Shown here piece after piece: positions 45,375-54,365 of a DNA stretch of 64,000 nucleotides (the stretch's first letter is position 1; the number at the start of each line of letters is the position of its first letter). This stretch comes from Gordonia crocea (GTDB lineage Bacteria > Actinomycetota > Actinomycetes > Mycobacteriales > Mycobacteriaceae). The position numbers and the translations under genes are program-made. The notes under the pieces are model-generated. The model had not been told where the DNA came from and ran no database searches. It saw only the letters and a program-made list of their open reading frames with translations. The stretch spans positions 744,001 to 808,000 of the forward strand of contig NZ_BJOU01000001.1 of the NCBI RefSeq assembly GCF_009932435.1, written 5' to 3'.

Positions 45375-46366
45375 GGAAACTGCTGTCCGATCTGGGGATC
45401 ATCGGCAACTCGGACGTTCGCTGGGGACTGGTGGGCATGGCGGCGGCCGCCGTCGGCCTGGTCGTCGCCGGCCTGATCTTCATCATCCCGTTCGGTGAGC
45501 GCACTTACACCGCCTACATGAAGAATTCCGGCCAGTTGCAGCCGGGCGACGAGGTGCGGATCGCGGGTGTGAACGTCGGAAAGGTGCGCTCGGTATCGCT
45601 CGACGGCGCCCGCGTGAAAGCCAGGTTCACCGTCGATTCCGGGGAGATCCTGGGCGACGCGACCTCGGTCGAGGTCAAGCTGCTGACCCCGGTCGGGGGA
45701 CATTATCTCGCGGTCAAGCCCGCTGGCGACCGGCCGTTGGGAGACGTTCCGATCCCCGAGCATCGAGCCAGCGACTCGGTCGAGCTGACCCAGGTGATGG
45801 AGTCGGCGGCGCCGGCCTTCGGGGCCTTCGACGGCTCCACCCTGCGCCAGACCATTCTCGAAGTGAACCGGGCGATCGACGGCCAACCCCTGGCCGTCCG
45901 CAATCTGCTGACCGACGCGACAGATCTGATGACGGGGCTGGCCCGGCAGTCTGATCAACTCGACACCGGCAGGCGGGTCGCCGACGAGTACGTCGCTGCG
46001 ATCGCCAACGACAAGGCGCTGCTGGCCGAGTTCGTCAGGCAGCTTGGGGTGGTCGCGGTGAAACTCGGCAAGCAGCGCGAGAACATCGTGACCACGTTCC
46101 AGAGTCTGCGGCGACTGGCGAAGTTCGTCCAGCGCCCAATCATGGCCTTCGGCGACCAGATCGAGCCCTCGATCTCCAACGTCGAAGAGGTGTTCCGCAC
46201 GCTGACGGCCGACCTCTCCAAGATCGATAGGGCGATCGCCGGCCTCACCGAGGCGATCCAGACGCTGAGCCGGATGCTCGGATTCAAGGGCATCCTGTTC
46301 GACCAGTCGCGAATCGTTGTGCGCAACAGCGGGCTGTGCGTACCGGGCCCGGGGCAACGATGCTGA
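45371..46366 (+). CDS. mceC: Mce-family protein C
   Basis: 331 residues from ATG 45371. An anchor helix lies at residues 22-45, and the MCE domain SGQLQPGDEVRIAGVNVGKVRSVSL is near residue 58. The long helical region predicted to build the tube follows. The C-terminus contains a conserved pair of cysteine-containing segments (GLCVPGPGQRC). A start two codons upstream at 45365 is open but ATGA coupling favours 45371. Confidence 0.9.
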   Translation: MRKLLSDLGIIGNSDVRWGLVGMAAAAVGLVVAGLIFIIPFGERTYTAYMKNSGQLQPGDEVRIAGVNVGKVRSVSLDGARVKARFTVDSGEILGDATSVEVKLLTPVGGHYLAVKPAGDRPLGDVPIPEHRASDSVELTQVMESAAPAFGAFDGSTLRQTILEVNRAIDGQPLAVRNLLTDATDLMTGLARQSDQLDTGRRVADEYVAAIANDKALLAEFVRQLGVVAVKLGKQRENIVTTFQSLRRLAKFVQRPIMAFGDQIEPSISNVEEVFRTLTADLSKIDRAIAGLTEAIQTLSRMLGFKGILFDQSRIVVRNSGLCVPGPGQRC

Positions 46367-47454
46367 GCGAGTGGACGCGCGGCCGGTTCGCGCGGCTCTG
46401 GGGCTGGCCGATAGCCGTCGCCGCTGCGGTCGTCGCGGTGGTGGTCAGCGCGGTCGTCATCTCCGCCGCGGCTCCGTTCGGCATGGCGAGTCTGGCCCTG
46501 TGGTCGCGCAGCGTGTGCGCACAGTTCGCCGACGCCACCGGCCTCTACGTCGGCAACAACGTCTCGATGCTCGGCGTCACCGTTGGACGGGTGACCGGTA
46601 TTGAGCAGCGGCACGACTCGGTCGAGGTGCGAATGGACGTCGTGCCCGACCTGAAACTGCCCTCCGACACCGGTGCCGTCATCGCGGCGAGTTCGATCGT
46701 GACCGACCGGCGAGTCGAATTCACCAAACCCTACGTCCGCGGGCCGGAACTGTCCGACGGCGAGTGCATCTCGCGCGAGGGTACCCGCACCCCCAAGGGG
46801 ATCAGCGACGCCCTCGACGGACTGAACCGCACGGTGTCGGCCGCCCTCGGAACCGACGATCCGACCAAGGCGCGTGAAGGGGCGAAGGCCCTCGAAGAGT
46901 TCGTGAACAACGCCACCACGATCGCCGACGGGAACGCCGGTCAGCTCAACCTGTTCCTCGCCGCGACGTCGAAAGCGCTGGGCGACCCGGCCGTGCTCGA
47001 CACGTCGGCCCGGCGGATGGTCGATTCCCTCCAATCGCTGACCACGATGTTCGTGACGAATTGGCCCGACTTCAACAAGCTGCTGGACAACCTGAGCAAC
47101 ATTGCCAAGCTGATCCAAGGGTCGACCAACGGGCTCGGGGAGGCGATCGCCTACGCCAACGACTTCCTGCCGGTGTTGGTGCGCAACATCGGGAAATACG
47201 ATCGCCAGCTCTACGGAATCGCCGACGCGCTGGTGCCCTATGCCCACGAGTTGCTCAAGCGGGCCGACAACTTCGTCGACCTGCTGCTCTACCTCCCGGC
47301 CGCCATCGGCAAGCTTCCCGGCCTGGTGGACCCGATCCTGCGGGCGCTGCTGTTCACCTACAAGTCGCCGCGGTTCGAGACGTCGGTCAACGGGCAGCAG
47401 ACCACGGTCGATCTGGCCGATCTGCTCAACTCGATCAACGGAGGCCGACGATGA
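46360..47454 (+). CDS. mceD: Mce-family protein D
   Basis: 364 residues from ATG 46360, which overlaps the mceC stop by seven bases. It has an anchor helix (residues 16-40) and an MCE domain, ATGLYVGNNVSMLGVTVGRVTGIEQ near residue 60. An extended alpha-helical part follows. The two cysteines flanking the first strand are usual in this subunit. Confidence 0.9.
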   Translation: MLSEWTRGRFARLWGWPIAVAAAVVAVVVSAVVISAAAPFGMASLALWSRSVCAQFADATGLYVGNNVSMLGVTVGRVTGIEQRHDSVEVRMDVVPDLKLPSDTGAVIAASSIVTDRRVEFTKPYVRGPELSDGECISREGTRTPKGISDALDGLNRTVSAALGTDDPTKAREGAKALEEFVNNATTIADGNAGQLNLFLAATSKALGDPAVLDTSARRMVDSLQSLTTMFVTNWPDFNKLLDNLSNIAKLIQGSTNGLGEAIAYANDFLPVLVRNIGKYDRQLYGIADALVPYAHELLKRADNFVDLLLYLPAAIGKLPGLVDPILRALLFTYKSPRFETSVNGQQTTVDLADLLNSINGGRR

Positions 47455-48461
47455 GGAAGCAGGCGAGGCGGTACTTGATACTGCTGACGCTCGTGGCACT
47501 GGTGACCACAGGCTGCGGCGTGCGGGCCATCGACATGCCGCTGCCGGGAACGGCGGTGTCCGGTGACACCTACCGGGTCTCGATCGAGTTCGCGAGTGCG
47601 CTGAACCTGCCGGAGAAGGCCAAGGTCTTCGTCGACGGCGTCGAAGTCGGCATGGTCGACACGATCAGGCTCGAAGGCCGTACCGCAGTCATCAACGTTT
47701 CGATCCGGCGCGACGTGCAGTTGTCGACGCGAACGCAGGCGAGTATCAGGCAGTCGTCGCTGCTGGGCGACCTGTTCGTGGATCTGAGTGTTCCGCAGGA
47801 GGAATCGCGGTCCCTGCTGCGCGACGGTGGCCGCATTCCGATCGGCCAGACGGTCCCCGCCGACAACGTCGAGGACATGTTGCGGTCGATGTCGATGTTC
47901 GTGATCGGTGCCCCGACCGAGGGACTGGCCAGGATGGTCAACGAGGTCAACGCGTCGTTCCCGCCACCCGCGGAACTCGCTTCGCTGCGCCGCTTCGGGA
48001 TGGCCGCGCTGCACGAGCTGGCCGACAGCCGCCCAGTCGTCGAGCGTCTCCTCGCCTCGTCGTCGTCGATCGTCGCAACCGTCGGCAAGAACGCCGGCCG
48101 TGTGGACTTCCTGCTCCAGAACGGCCCGCCCCGTACGGCCGGGCTGGCGGATGTCCTCTTCGGCGTGGTGGACCTGATGTTCGGCATGGCGCACCTGACC
48201 AAGCCCATCACCCCGCTGCTCAAACCCAACACCCCGGAGTTGCGCCGCATGATCGGCATCCTCGAACCGATGGGTTTGGCCGTCGCCTACGCCGACTACA
48301 CCGTGCCCCAGAACCTCGAACTGACCAACAGTCTGCTGCGGGACAAACTCGTGCCCTTCTTCAGTTCGCCGCTCAACGTGCGCGTCCGAACCGACAAGCC
48401 GGCGACGGCGCAGGCCGATCAGATGATCGGCGTCCTCCGCGCGATCGGAATGGTCCGATGA
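47451..48461 (+). CDS. mceE: Mce-family lipoprotein E
   Basis: 336 residues from ATG 47451, coupled to mceD as ATGA. The signal peptide ends in lipobox VTTGC with Cys22 as the lipid attachment site, as in all MceE (LprK-type) subunits. The MCE domain NLPEKAKVFVDGVEVGMVDTIRL follows near residue 50. The in-frame extension to 47061 is a shadow of mceD. Confidence 0.92.
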   Translation: MRKQARRYLILLTLVALVTTGCGVRAIDMPLPGTAVSGDTYRVSIEFASALNLPEKAKVFVDGVEVGMVDTIRLEGRTAVINVSIRRDVQLSTRTQASIRQSSLLGDLFVDLSVPQEESRSLLRDGGRIPIGQTVPADNVEDMLRSMSMFVIGAPTEGLARMVNEVNASFPPPAELASLRRFGMAALHELADSRPVVERLLASSSSIVATVGKNAGRVDFLLQNGPPRTAGLADVLFGVVDLMFGMAHLTKPITPLLKPNTPELRRMIGILEPMGLAVAYADYTVPQNLELTNSLLRDKLVPFFSSPLNVRVRTDKPATAQADQMIGVLRAIGMVR

Positions 48462-49405
48462 AGCTCCCCGCTCCCGTGACCCTCCTGCTGCTGGCCATCA
48501 TCACGGCGCTGGGCAGTGTCTACATGGCGTTCGGGGTACTCGGCTACAACCCGGCGAAATCGTCGTCGACGTTGACCGTGCTGATGCCTTCCTCCGGCGG
48601 GTTGATGAATACATCGCTGGTGTCGCTGCGCGGCGCGCACGTCGGCAAGGTCCTATCCATCGCCGAGGCCGAGGACGGCCTGCGGGTCCGCATCACGGTG
48701 GACGCGAGCGCGAAGATCCCGGTCGACTCGACGGTGCGGGTCGCGAACCTGTCCGCGGCCGGCGAGCAGTACATGGACTTCCAGCCGGCCGCGCTCGATC
48801 CGCCGTTCCTCGCCGACGGCGCCGTGGTGCCGGCCGACCAGGTGAAGCCGGGGACCACGGTCGGCGAGGCATTGGCGAAGCTGGACGCCTTCACCAACGC
48901 CATCAGCGCCGATTCGCTGAACACGTTGATCACGACGATGCGCGGCGGATTCGCCGGGCGGGAGCAGGACTTCGAAAAGGTCATCCGGGCCACATCGATG
49001 TTCGGCCAGCTGCTCACCGACAAAGCCGCCGAACTGCGCCAGCTCTACCGCAATCTCCAGACGCTCGGCGACCGCTTCGCCGGCTACGGCCCGCTCGTGA
49101 GCCGGGCCGCGGGGGACATCGGCGCCGCGATTCCCGACGTGCTGTTCATCGTGGCGCAGTTCGAGCGGTACTCACACGTCGGCGAGAAGGTGTGGAAGGA
49201 CCCGATCGGGCCGCTGATCGACAAGCTGACCGGTTACTGCGCGAAGCTGTGCCCGGACTTCGCGCTGATCGCCTCGATCCTCGGCCCCTACACGAAACTC
49301 GTCCGCCCGATCCGTGTCGACATCACCGAGCTGCTGCGCGCGGCGAAGATGGTCTTCCCGGGAGACGGCACCGCCCACGTCGCGGTCATGAGACCGCCGC
49401 GATGA
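48458..49405 (+). CDS. mceF: Mce-family protein F
   Basis: 315 residues, coupled to mceE by ATGA. An anchor helix lies at residues 5-27. The MCE domain includes SSGGLMNTSLVSLRGAHVGKVLSIAE near residue 47. The helical tail has CAKLCPDF, a cysteine pair often present in MceF. It completes the six-subunit set in the canonical order A to F. Confidence 0.92.
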   Translation: MKLPAPVTLLLLAIITALGSVYMAFGVLGYNPAKSSSTLTVLMPSSGGLMNTSLVSLRGAHVGKVLSIAEAEDGLRVRITVDASAKIPVDSTVRVANLSAAGEQYMDFQPAALDPPFLADGAVVPADQVKPGTTVGEALAKLDAFTNAISADSLNTLITTMRGGFAGREQDFEKVIRATSMFGQLLTDKAAELRQLYRNLQTLGDRFAGYGPLVSRAAGDIGAAIPDVLFIVAQFERYSHVGEKVWKDPIGPLIDKLTGYCAKLCPDFALIASILGPYTKLVRPIRVDITELLRAAKMVFPGDGTAHVAVMRPPR

Positions 49406-49439
49406 TTGCCAGCCCACCGACCGCGAAGCGGAGGAAACA

Positions 49440-50105
49440 ATGAACGCTACGACGAAAGGCCGTCCCGTGACGGATGTCGATCGCTCCGACGATGCCGGCG
49501 AGCCGGATCCGGTACCCGCCGAAGACGGCGATGCACGGTCCTCGCGACGGTGGGTCGCACGCACCGCACCGCCGCTGCCGAGGCCGTCGTTGCCGGCGCT
49601 GTCGTTGCCGTCGCTCGCCGTCCGGCGATGGGTCCTGGGCGGCGTCGGCGCGATCCTCCTGGCCGCCCTGGTGTTCTGCGCGCTGGGATGGCGCTCGTCG
49701 GCCGCGGACCTGCGAGCAGCTCGCGCCGAACAGGCGGACATCGCCGCCACCAGCCAGGTGGCCCGCGACTACACCCTGCGGTCGCTGACCTACGACCACC
49801 GCAGGCTCGACGACTTCTTCTCCGGGGTGAATCGCGGTGCGACTCCGGGGCTGCGCGCCAAGTACCGGGAGGTCCGGGAGACGCTGACCGACATCATGAG
49901 CAAGTCCCAGGTGGTCGCCTCGGGCGAGGTGCTGGGCACCACGGTGACCAGCAAGAAGCCCGGACGCTACGAGTTCCTCGTATTCGCGACGCAGAAGACC
50001 CAGAACATCCAGCAGCCCGAACCCGCCGAGGTGCCGAATCTGCTGAAGGTCACCGTCGTTAGGTCCGACGGCAAGTGGCTGGTCGACGATTATGCCTCGA
50101 GATAA
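49440..50105 (+). CDS. Mce-associated membrane protein
   Basis: 221 residues. An acidic, proline-rich cytoplasmic N-terminus of about 60 residues is followed by one membrane helix (WVLGGVGAILLAALVFCALGW). The C-terminal extracytoplasmic domain of about 140 residues is of the Mas/VirB8-like type (VARDYTLRSLTYDH, SGEVLGTTVTSKKPGRYEFLV). Such proteins stabilise Mce complexes (OmamA/Mam type). It is the last gene of the operon. A 19-base tandem duplication covers its stop codon (50094 and 50113), placing a second stop in the repeat. Confidence 0.8.
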   Translation: MNATTKGRPVTDVDRSDDAGEPDPVPAEDGDARSSRRWVARTAPPLPRPSLPALSLPSLAVRRWVLGGVGAILLAALVFCALGWRSSAADLRAARAEQADIAATSQVARDYTLRSLTYDHRRLDDFFSGVNRGATPGLRAKYREVRETLTDIMSKSQVVASGEVLGTTVTSKKPGRYEFLVFATQKTQNIQQPEPAEVPNLLKVTVVRSDGKWLVDDYASR

Positions 50106-50127
50106 CCGACCTGCCTCGAGATAGCCG

Positions 50128-50143
50128 GCGCAAGCCCTTGCGC
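50128..50143. terminator. hairpin after the mce operon
   Basis: GCGCAAG-CC-CTTGCGC, a perfect seven-pair stem 22 bases after the Mce-associated gene and 12 bases before site D. There is no T-run, so intrinsic termination is uncertain. Confidence 0.4.
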
Positions 50144-50155
50144 ACTCACCATGGA

Positions 50156-50180
50156 ACTCATAGTATGCGATACTATGAGT
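50156..50180. promoter_or_regulatory. mce-cluster operator site D
   Basis: ACTCATAGTA-TGCGA-TACTATGAGT is the most perfect copy of the motif. The palindrome extends to 14 bases per arm (50153-50166 and 50170-50183) around a GCG centre. It covers the likely start codon at 50175, so the repressor would sit directly on the translation start of the downstream gene. Confidence 0.85.
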
Positions 50181-52031
50181 TCCATCACGTTGACACGACC
50201 CGAAGACCCCGTCGCCGTTGAGAGTCGGGGTGCGCGATTCGTGCACCGCGACGGAGTCGAGATCGCCTACTACTCTCACGGAGACCCCGCGGCGCAGACC
50301 ATCGTCTGCGTGCACGGCTGGCCCGACTCACACGCGCTGTGGGACCGCGTGGTCCCGCTTCTCGCCGACCGTTTCCACGTGGTGACCGTCGACAACCGGG
50401 GAGCGGGGTCGTCGACCAACCCCTCCTCGTACACCGACTTCAAACTCAGTGAGATGGCGGCCGACTACCTCGCGGTCGCCGACGCGGTGAGCCCGGACCG
50501 CCCGGTGCACATCCTGGGGCACGACTGGGGCAGTGTCGCCGCCTGGGAGTTGGTGACCGACGCGTCGTCGGCGGCGAGAATCGCGTCGTTCACCTCGGTA
50601 TCGGGACCGTCGGGCGATCACGTCTCGAAGTGGGTCCGGCGCCGCCTGAGCCGGCCCACGCCGCGCAACCTCGCCCTCGCGCTGGGCCAGGTCGCCTCGC
50701 TGATGTATATGTTCGGGTTTTCGACTCCTGTGGTCCCCCAGACGTTGATGCGCCTCACGATGACCGAGGGTCGCTGGCGCCGGGGGCTCGCGCTGGCCGA
50801 GGGCATCGACGCCGACGCGATCAGCCTCGGCCCGACTTTCGCTGCCGATATCCGCCAGGAGCTGCGGGTGTACCGCGCGAACTTCCTGCCCACGGTCCTG
50901 CGCCCGCAGGAACGCACGACCGACGTGCCGGTCCAGGTCATCGTCGGCACGCGCGACCCCGCCGTGCGGCAGTCCTGCTACGAGGATGAGGCGCGGTGGA
51001 ATCGACGCACCTTCCGCCGGGTTCTCAACGCCGGCCACTGGTTGCCGTTCTCCCATCCGCAGACGCTGGCTCGAGCGGCGGCCGAACTGATCGACCACGT
51101 CGACGGAAAGGCGCCGTCGCGGGAGCTGCGGCGCGCCGAGATGCGACTGCACCGCGACGAATTCGACGATCACCTGGTGGTCGTGTCCGGCGCGGGCAGC
51201 GGCATCGGGCGGGAGACCGCCCTCCTGTTCGCCGCGCGAGGTGCGGAAGTGGTCGCGTCCGACATCGACCTCTCGGCGGCGAAACGCACGGCGAAAGAGA
51301 TCGTTAAGTCCGGCGGCACCGCGCACGCCTACCAGCTCGATGTCTCCGACCCGGCGCAGGTGCGGGTCCATGTCGACGCGGTGCTGCAGGCGCACGGCGT
51401 GCCGGACATCGTCGTCAACAACGCCGGCGTCGGCGCCGCGGGCGACTTCCTCGCCACCCCGGAGGAGGAATTCAACCGGGTGCTCTCGGTGAATCTGCTC
51501 GGGGTGGTCAACAGTTCGCGGGGCTTCGCCGCCGCCATGGTCGAGCGCGGGCAGGGCGGGCACATCGTCAACCTGTCGAGCATGGCCGCCTACAGCCCGG
51601 GCAAAGGCATGTCGGCCTACACCACCAGCAAGTCGGCGGTCTTCTCGTTCTCGGACTGCCTGCGCGCCGAGCTGGCCGAGCACGGGATCGGCGTCACCAC
51701 GGTCTGCCCGGGCATCGTCCACACGAACATCATCGCCACGACGTCGGTGTCGGGAGTCAGCCCCGAGGAGGAACGAGAACTGCAGCAGGTCGGCGACCGC
51801 GCCTACGCGCTGCGGGGCTACGGCCCGGAGAAGGTGGCCAAGCAGATCGTCGACGCGGTCCGCGCGAACCGGTCCATCCTCCCGGTGACACCGGAAGCCA
51901 GAATCCAGTACCACGTGAACCGTCTGGCGCCGGGACTCGTCCGCTTCGCGGCGTCGAAGGGGAGCATGACCGACATGATCAAGTTCGTTCCGCGGCGCTT
52001 CCGCGACACTGTCGGGGAGTCGGCGCGATGA
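50175..52031 (+). CDS. two-domain alpha/beta hydrolase-SDR fusion (EphD-like)
   Basis: 618 residues from ATG 50175 (MSSITLTRP); the ATG at 50151 is inside the operator and lacks an RBS. Residues about 15-320 are an epoxide-hydrolase-type alpha/beta hydrolase (VHGWPDSHALWDRV, nucleophile in GHDWGSVAAWE, NAGHWLPFSHP for the histidine). Here the nucleophile is Asp, typical of epoxide hydrolases. Residues about 335-600 are a classical SDR (SGAGSGIGRE, NNAGVGAAG, YTTSKSA). This architecture matches mycobacterial EphD. It could hydrolyse an epoxide and oxidise the product. It overlaps the next SDR gene by four bases. Confidence 0.88.
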   Translation: MSSITLTRPEDPVAVESRGARFVHRDGVEIAYYSHGDPAAQTIVCVHGWPDSHALWDRVVPLLADRFHVVTVDNRGAGSSTNPSSYTDFKLSEMAADYLAVADAVSPDRPVHILGHDWGSVAAWELVTDASSAARIASFTSVSGPSGDHVSKWVRRRLSRPTPRNLALALGQVASLMYMFGFSTPVVPQTLMRLTMTEGRWRRGLALAEGIDADAISLGPTFAADIRQELRVYRANFLPTVLRPQERTTDVPVQVIVGTRDPAVRQSCYEDEARWNRRTFRRVLNAGHWLPFSHPQTLARAAAELIDHVDGKAPSRELRRAEMRLHRDEFDDHLVVVSGAGSGIGRETALLFAARGAEVVASDIDLSAAKRTAKEIVKSGGTAHAYQLDVSDPAQVRVHVDAVLQAHGVPDIVVNNAGVGAAGDFLATPEEEFNRVLSVNLLGVVNSSRGFAAAMVERGQGGHIVNLSSMAAYSPGKGMSAYTTSKSAVFSFSDCLRAELAEHGIGVTTVCPGIVHTNIIATTSVSGVSPEEERELQQVGDRAYALRGYGPEKVAKQIVDAVRANRSILPVTPEARIQYHVNRLAPGLVRFAASKGSMTDMIKFVPRRFRDTVGESAR

Positions 52032-52909
52032 GTTCCTGGGATGTGTTCTCGATGCCGGATCTGACCGGGCGCCGATTCGTCGTGACTGGCGCCAACGGCG
52101 GTCTCGGCGCGGTGGTGACGCGCGCGCTGGCGATGCACAACGCGTCGGTCGTGATGGCCTGCCGCAACGAGGCGACCGGCCAGCGGGTGGCCGACGAGTT
52201 GGGCGATCGCGTCGAGGTGGCCCGTCTCGACCTGGCCGACCAGTCGTCGATTCGCGAATTCGCGGACGGCGTCGGTGAATTCGACGTGCTGATCAACAAC
52301 GCCGGGCTGATGTATGTCCCGTTCAGCCGCACGGTGGACGGATTCGAGACCCAGTTCGGGGTCAACCACCTGGGCCACTTCGCGCTGACCGGACTGTTGC
52401 TGGACAAGATCGCCGATCGCGTGGTCACCGTCTCGAGCATCGCCCACGCGCACACGCCCAAGTTGTGGATCGATGACCTCAACTACGAGCGCCGGCGGTA
52501 TCAGCGGTTCCTCGCCTACGCCCAGTCGAAGCTGTCGAATCTGATGTTCGCCCGCGAACTCGATCGGCGGCTGCAATCGTCGGACCGGAAGGTCAGGTCG
52601 TTCGCCGTGCATCCCGGTGTATCCGGAACGGATCTGTTCGCGCGCACCGAGACGATCGCCGACCGGTTCACCAAGCTCGGGGCCGCGACGATCGGCCATT
52701 CGCCCGAAGCGGCCGCCGAATCCACGCTTTTCGCGGCGACCGAGCCCGACGCCGACCCGACAGTGTTCTGGGGGCCGACGCGGTGGGTCATCCAGTCCCG
52801 CGGTCCGGTGGGCGCGGCCCGGACCTCCCGGCTGTCGAGGAACACCGATCTGTGGGGCAGGCTGTGGGACCATTCCGAGTCGATGACCGGTGTCAGCTAT
52901 GCGGTTTGA
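52028..52909 (+). CDS. short-chain dehydrogenase (retinol dehydrogenase-like)
   Basis: 293 residues, starting in the previous stop (ATGA). It has GANGGLGAVVTRAL near residue 20, NNAGLMYVPF near residue 91, and the catalytic Ser of TVSSIAHAH with YAQSKLSN near residue 163. The sequence belongs to the extended SDR group acting on hydrophobic alcohols and ketones (RDH/WWOX-like). It is co-transcribed with the EphD-like fusion under site D. The substrate is unknown. Confidence 0.88.
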   Translation: MSSWDVFSMPDLTGRRFVVTGANGGLGAVVTRALAMHNASVVMACRNEATGQRVADELGDRVEVARLDLADQSSIREFADGVGEFDVLINNAGLMYVPFSRTVDGFETQFGVNHLGHFALTGLLLDKIADRVVTVSSIAHAHTPKLWIDDLNYERRRYQRFLAYAQSKLSNLMFARELDRRLQSSDRKVRSFAVHPGVSGTDLFARTETIADRFTKLGAATIGHSPEAAAESTLFAATEPDADPTVFWGPTRWVIQSRGPVGAARTSRLSRNTDLWGRLWDHSESMTGVSYAV

Positions 52910-52921
52910 CGTGTCAGTCGG

Positions 52922-54352
52922 ATGATTGTTGACTACGGTGAAACTCATGACGAACTCGGGCGATCGCCGGGCGATGTGATGGCGGCCTCGCCGCCGCCGA
53001 CCTCGCGGCTAGCGCGCGGTCGGCAGATGACCGCACTCGCGGCCAACCATGTCGTGCGCGACGTCGGCTTGCGGGTCTCGACGGTGGGCAAGTCCGCCGA
53101 CGAGAAGAACCGTGCCCGCGAGAAGTCGATGATGCTGCTCGCCAACCAGCTGACGCACGTGCTCGGCGGCATGAAGGGTGCCGCCATGAAGGTGGGGCAG
53201 ATGCTCTCGGTCATCGAGCTCCCGTTCCTGCCGGAGGAGGGGCGCGCCGAGTTCCAGGCCAAGCTCGCGGTGCTGCGCGACAACGCTCCTGACGTCGGCT
53301 ACGACACGATGCGCAGGGCGATCGAGCGCGAACTCGGCCGGCCGATTCCCGAGGTGTTCGAGTCCTTCGACCAAGCGGCGGTCGCGGCGGCATCGATCGG
53401 CCAGGTCTACCGGGGCAGGCTGCATGACGGCCGGGACGTGGCGGTCAAGATCAAGTACCCGAGCATTGACGCCGCGGTGCGGGCCGACATCAAGAACCTG
53501 GTCGCCTTTCTCAAGTTCTGGCGCAGCCTGGTGCCGACGCTGGCGTCGCGCGAGTTCCTCGCCGAGCTCCGGTCGACCCTGGCCAACGAACTCGACTACG
53601 CCGCGGAAGCGCGAAACCAGGCGCGGATGGCCGACGCTTATGCCGGCCACCCGTTCATCGTCGTGCCGCAGGTGGTACGGGAGATCTCGACCGGCAACAT
53701 GCTGGTCACCGAGTGGTTCGACGGCGAACCGCTGGATCCGGTGCGGTCGATGCCGGCGGCGGAGCGCAATCGGCTGGGGGAGATCCTCTACCGCTTCTAC
53801 GTCGGCACGATCTATCGGGAAGGGGAGTTCTGCGGCGACCCGCATCCGGGGAACGTGCTCGTCGGTTCCGGGGGGCGGGTCGGGTTCGTCGACTTCGGCG
53901 CGTACAAACGGATGGATCGCGACGCTCGCGACTTCGAGACCCGGCTGTGGCGCGCCGGGGTGGCTCGCCGCGGCGACGAGATCCGGGCGCTGGCGGTCGC
54001 CAGGGGGGTGATCGACGAAGATGCGCCCATCACCGAGGAGGACTGTCTGCGATTCACCCTCGACGCCTTCCACTGGCAGATGACCGACGAGGAGATCGCC
54101 ATGACTCACCGGCGGGCGAGTGGCGTCATGTCGGTCATCGACCCGAAGTCCGAAGATTTCGGCGACATTCGACGGCAAACCCTTCCGCCGGAGCATCTCG
54201 TGTCGCGCCGCGTAGACATGGCCACCGCCGGAATGCTCGCGCAACTGGAAGCGAAAGCGAACTGGTGTCGAATCGCGAGTGAGTGGCTAGTCGACGCGGC
54301 GCCGGCGACCGAACTTGGACGTCAAGAACAACGGTGGCGCGCGGCGCGGTGA
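52922..54352 (+). CDS. ABC1/UbiB-family atypical kinase
   Basis: 476 residues from ATG 52922. GTG 52976 or ATG 52979 are alternatives, since the first 19 residues are poorly conserved. Hallmarks of the UbiB/ADCK kinase-like fold are present: KVGQ in GAAMKVGQMLS, the alanine-rich loop VAAASIGQVYRG, the lysine in VAVKIKYPS, the catalytic block FCGDPHPGNVLV and VGFVDFGAY. UbiB-like proteins are ATPases associated with lipid or quinone metabolism and transport. It lies 12 bases after the SDR gene, and the presence of one inside an mce cluster suggests a lipid-handling role. Confidence 0.88.
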   Translation: MIVDYGETHDELGRSPGDVMAASPPPTSRLARGRQMTALAANHVVRDVGLRVSTVGKSADEKNRAREKSMMLLANQLTHVLGGMKGAAMKVGQMLSVIELPFLPEEGRAEFQAKLAVLRDNAPDVGYDTMRRAIERELGRPIPEVFESFDQAAVAAASIGQVYRGRLHDGRDVAVKIKYPSIDAAVRADIKNLVAFLKFWRSLVPTLASREFLAELRSTLANELDYAAEARNQARMADAYAGHPFIVVPQVVREISTGNMLVTEWFDGEPLDPVRSMPAAERNRLGEILYRFYVGTIYREGEFCGDPHPGNVLVGSGGRVGFVDFGAYKRMDRDARDFETRLWRAGVARRGDEIRALAVARGVIDEDAPITEEDCLRFTLDAFHWQMTDEEIAMTHRRASGVMSVIDPKSEDFGDIRRQTLPPEHLVSRRVDMATAGMLAQLEAKANWCRIASEWLVDAAPATELGRQEQRWRAAR

Positions 54353-54365
54353 TCACCTCACGCGC

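Noticed and set aside
50151..50177. ATG at 50151 as the start of the EphD-like gene
   Set aside because: It lies in the left arm of the operator and has no RBS. The ATG at 50175 gives a natural N-terminus, although that start is also leaderless.
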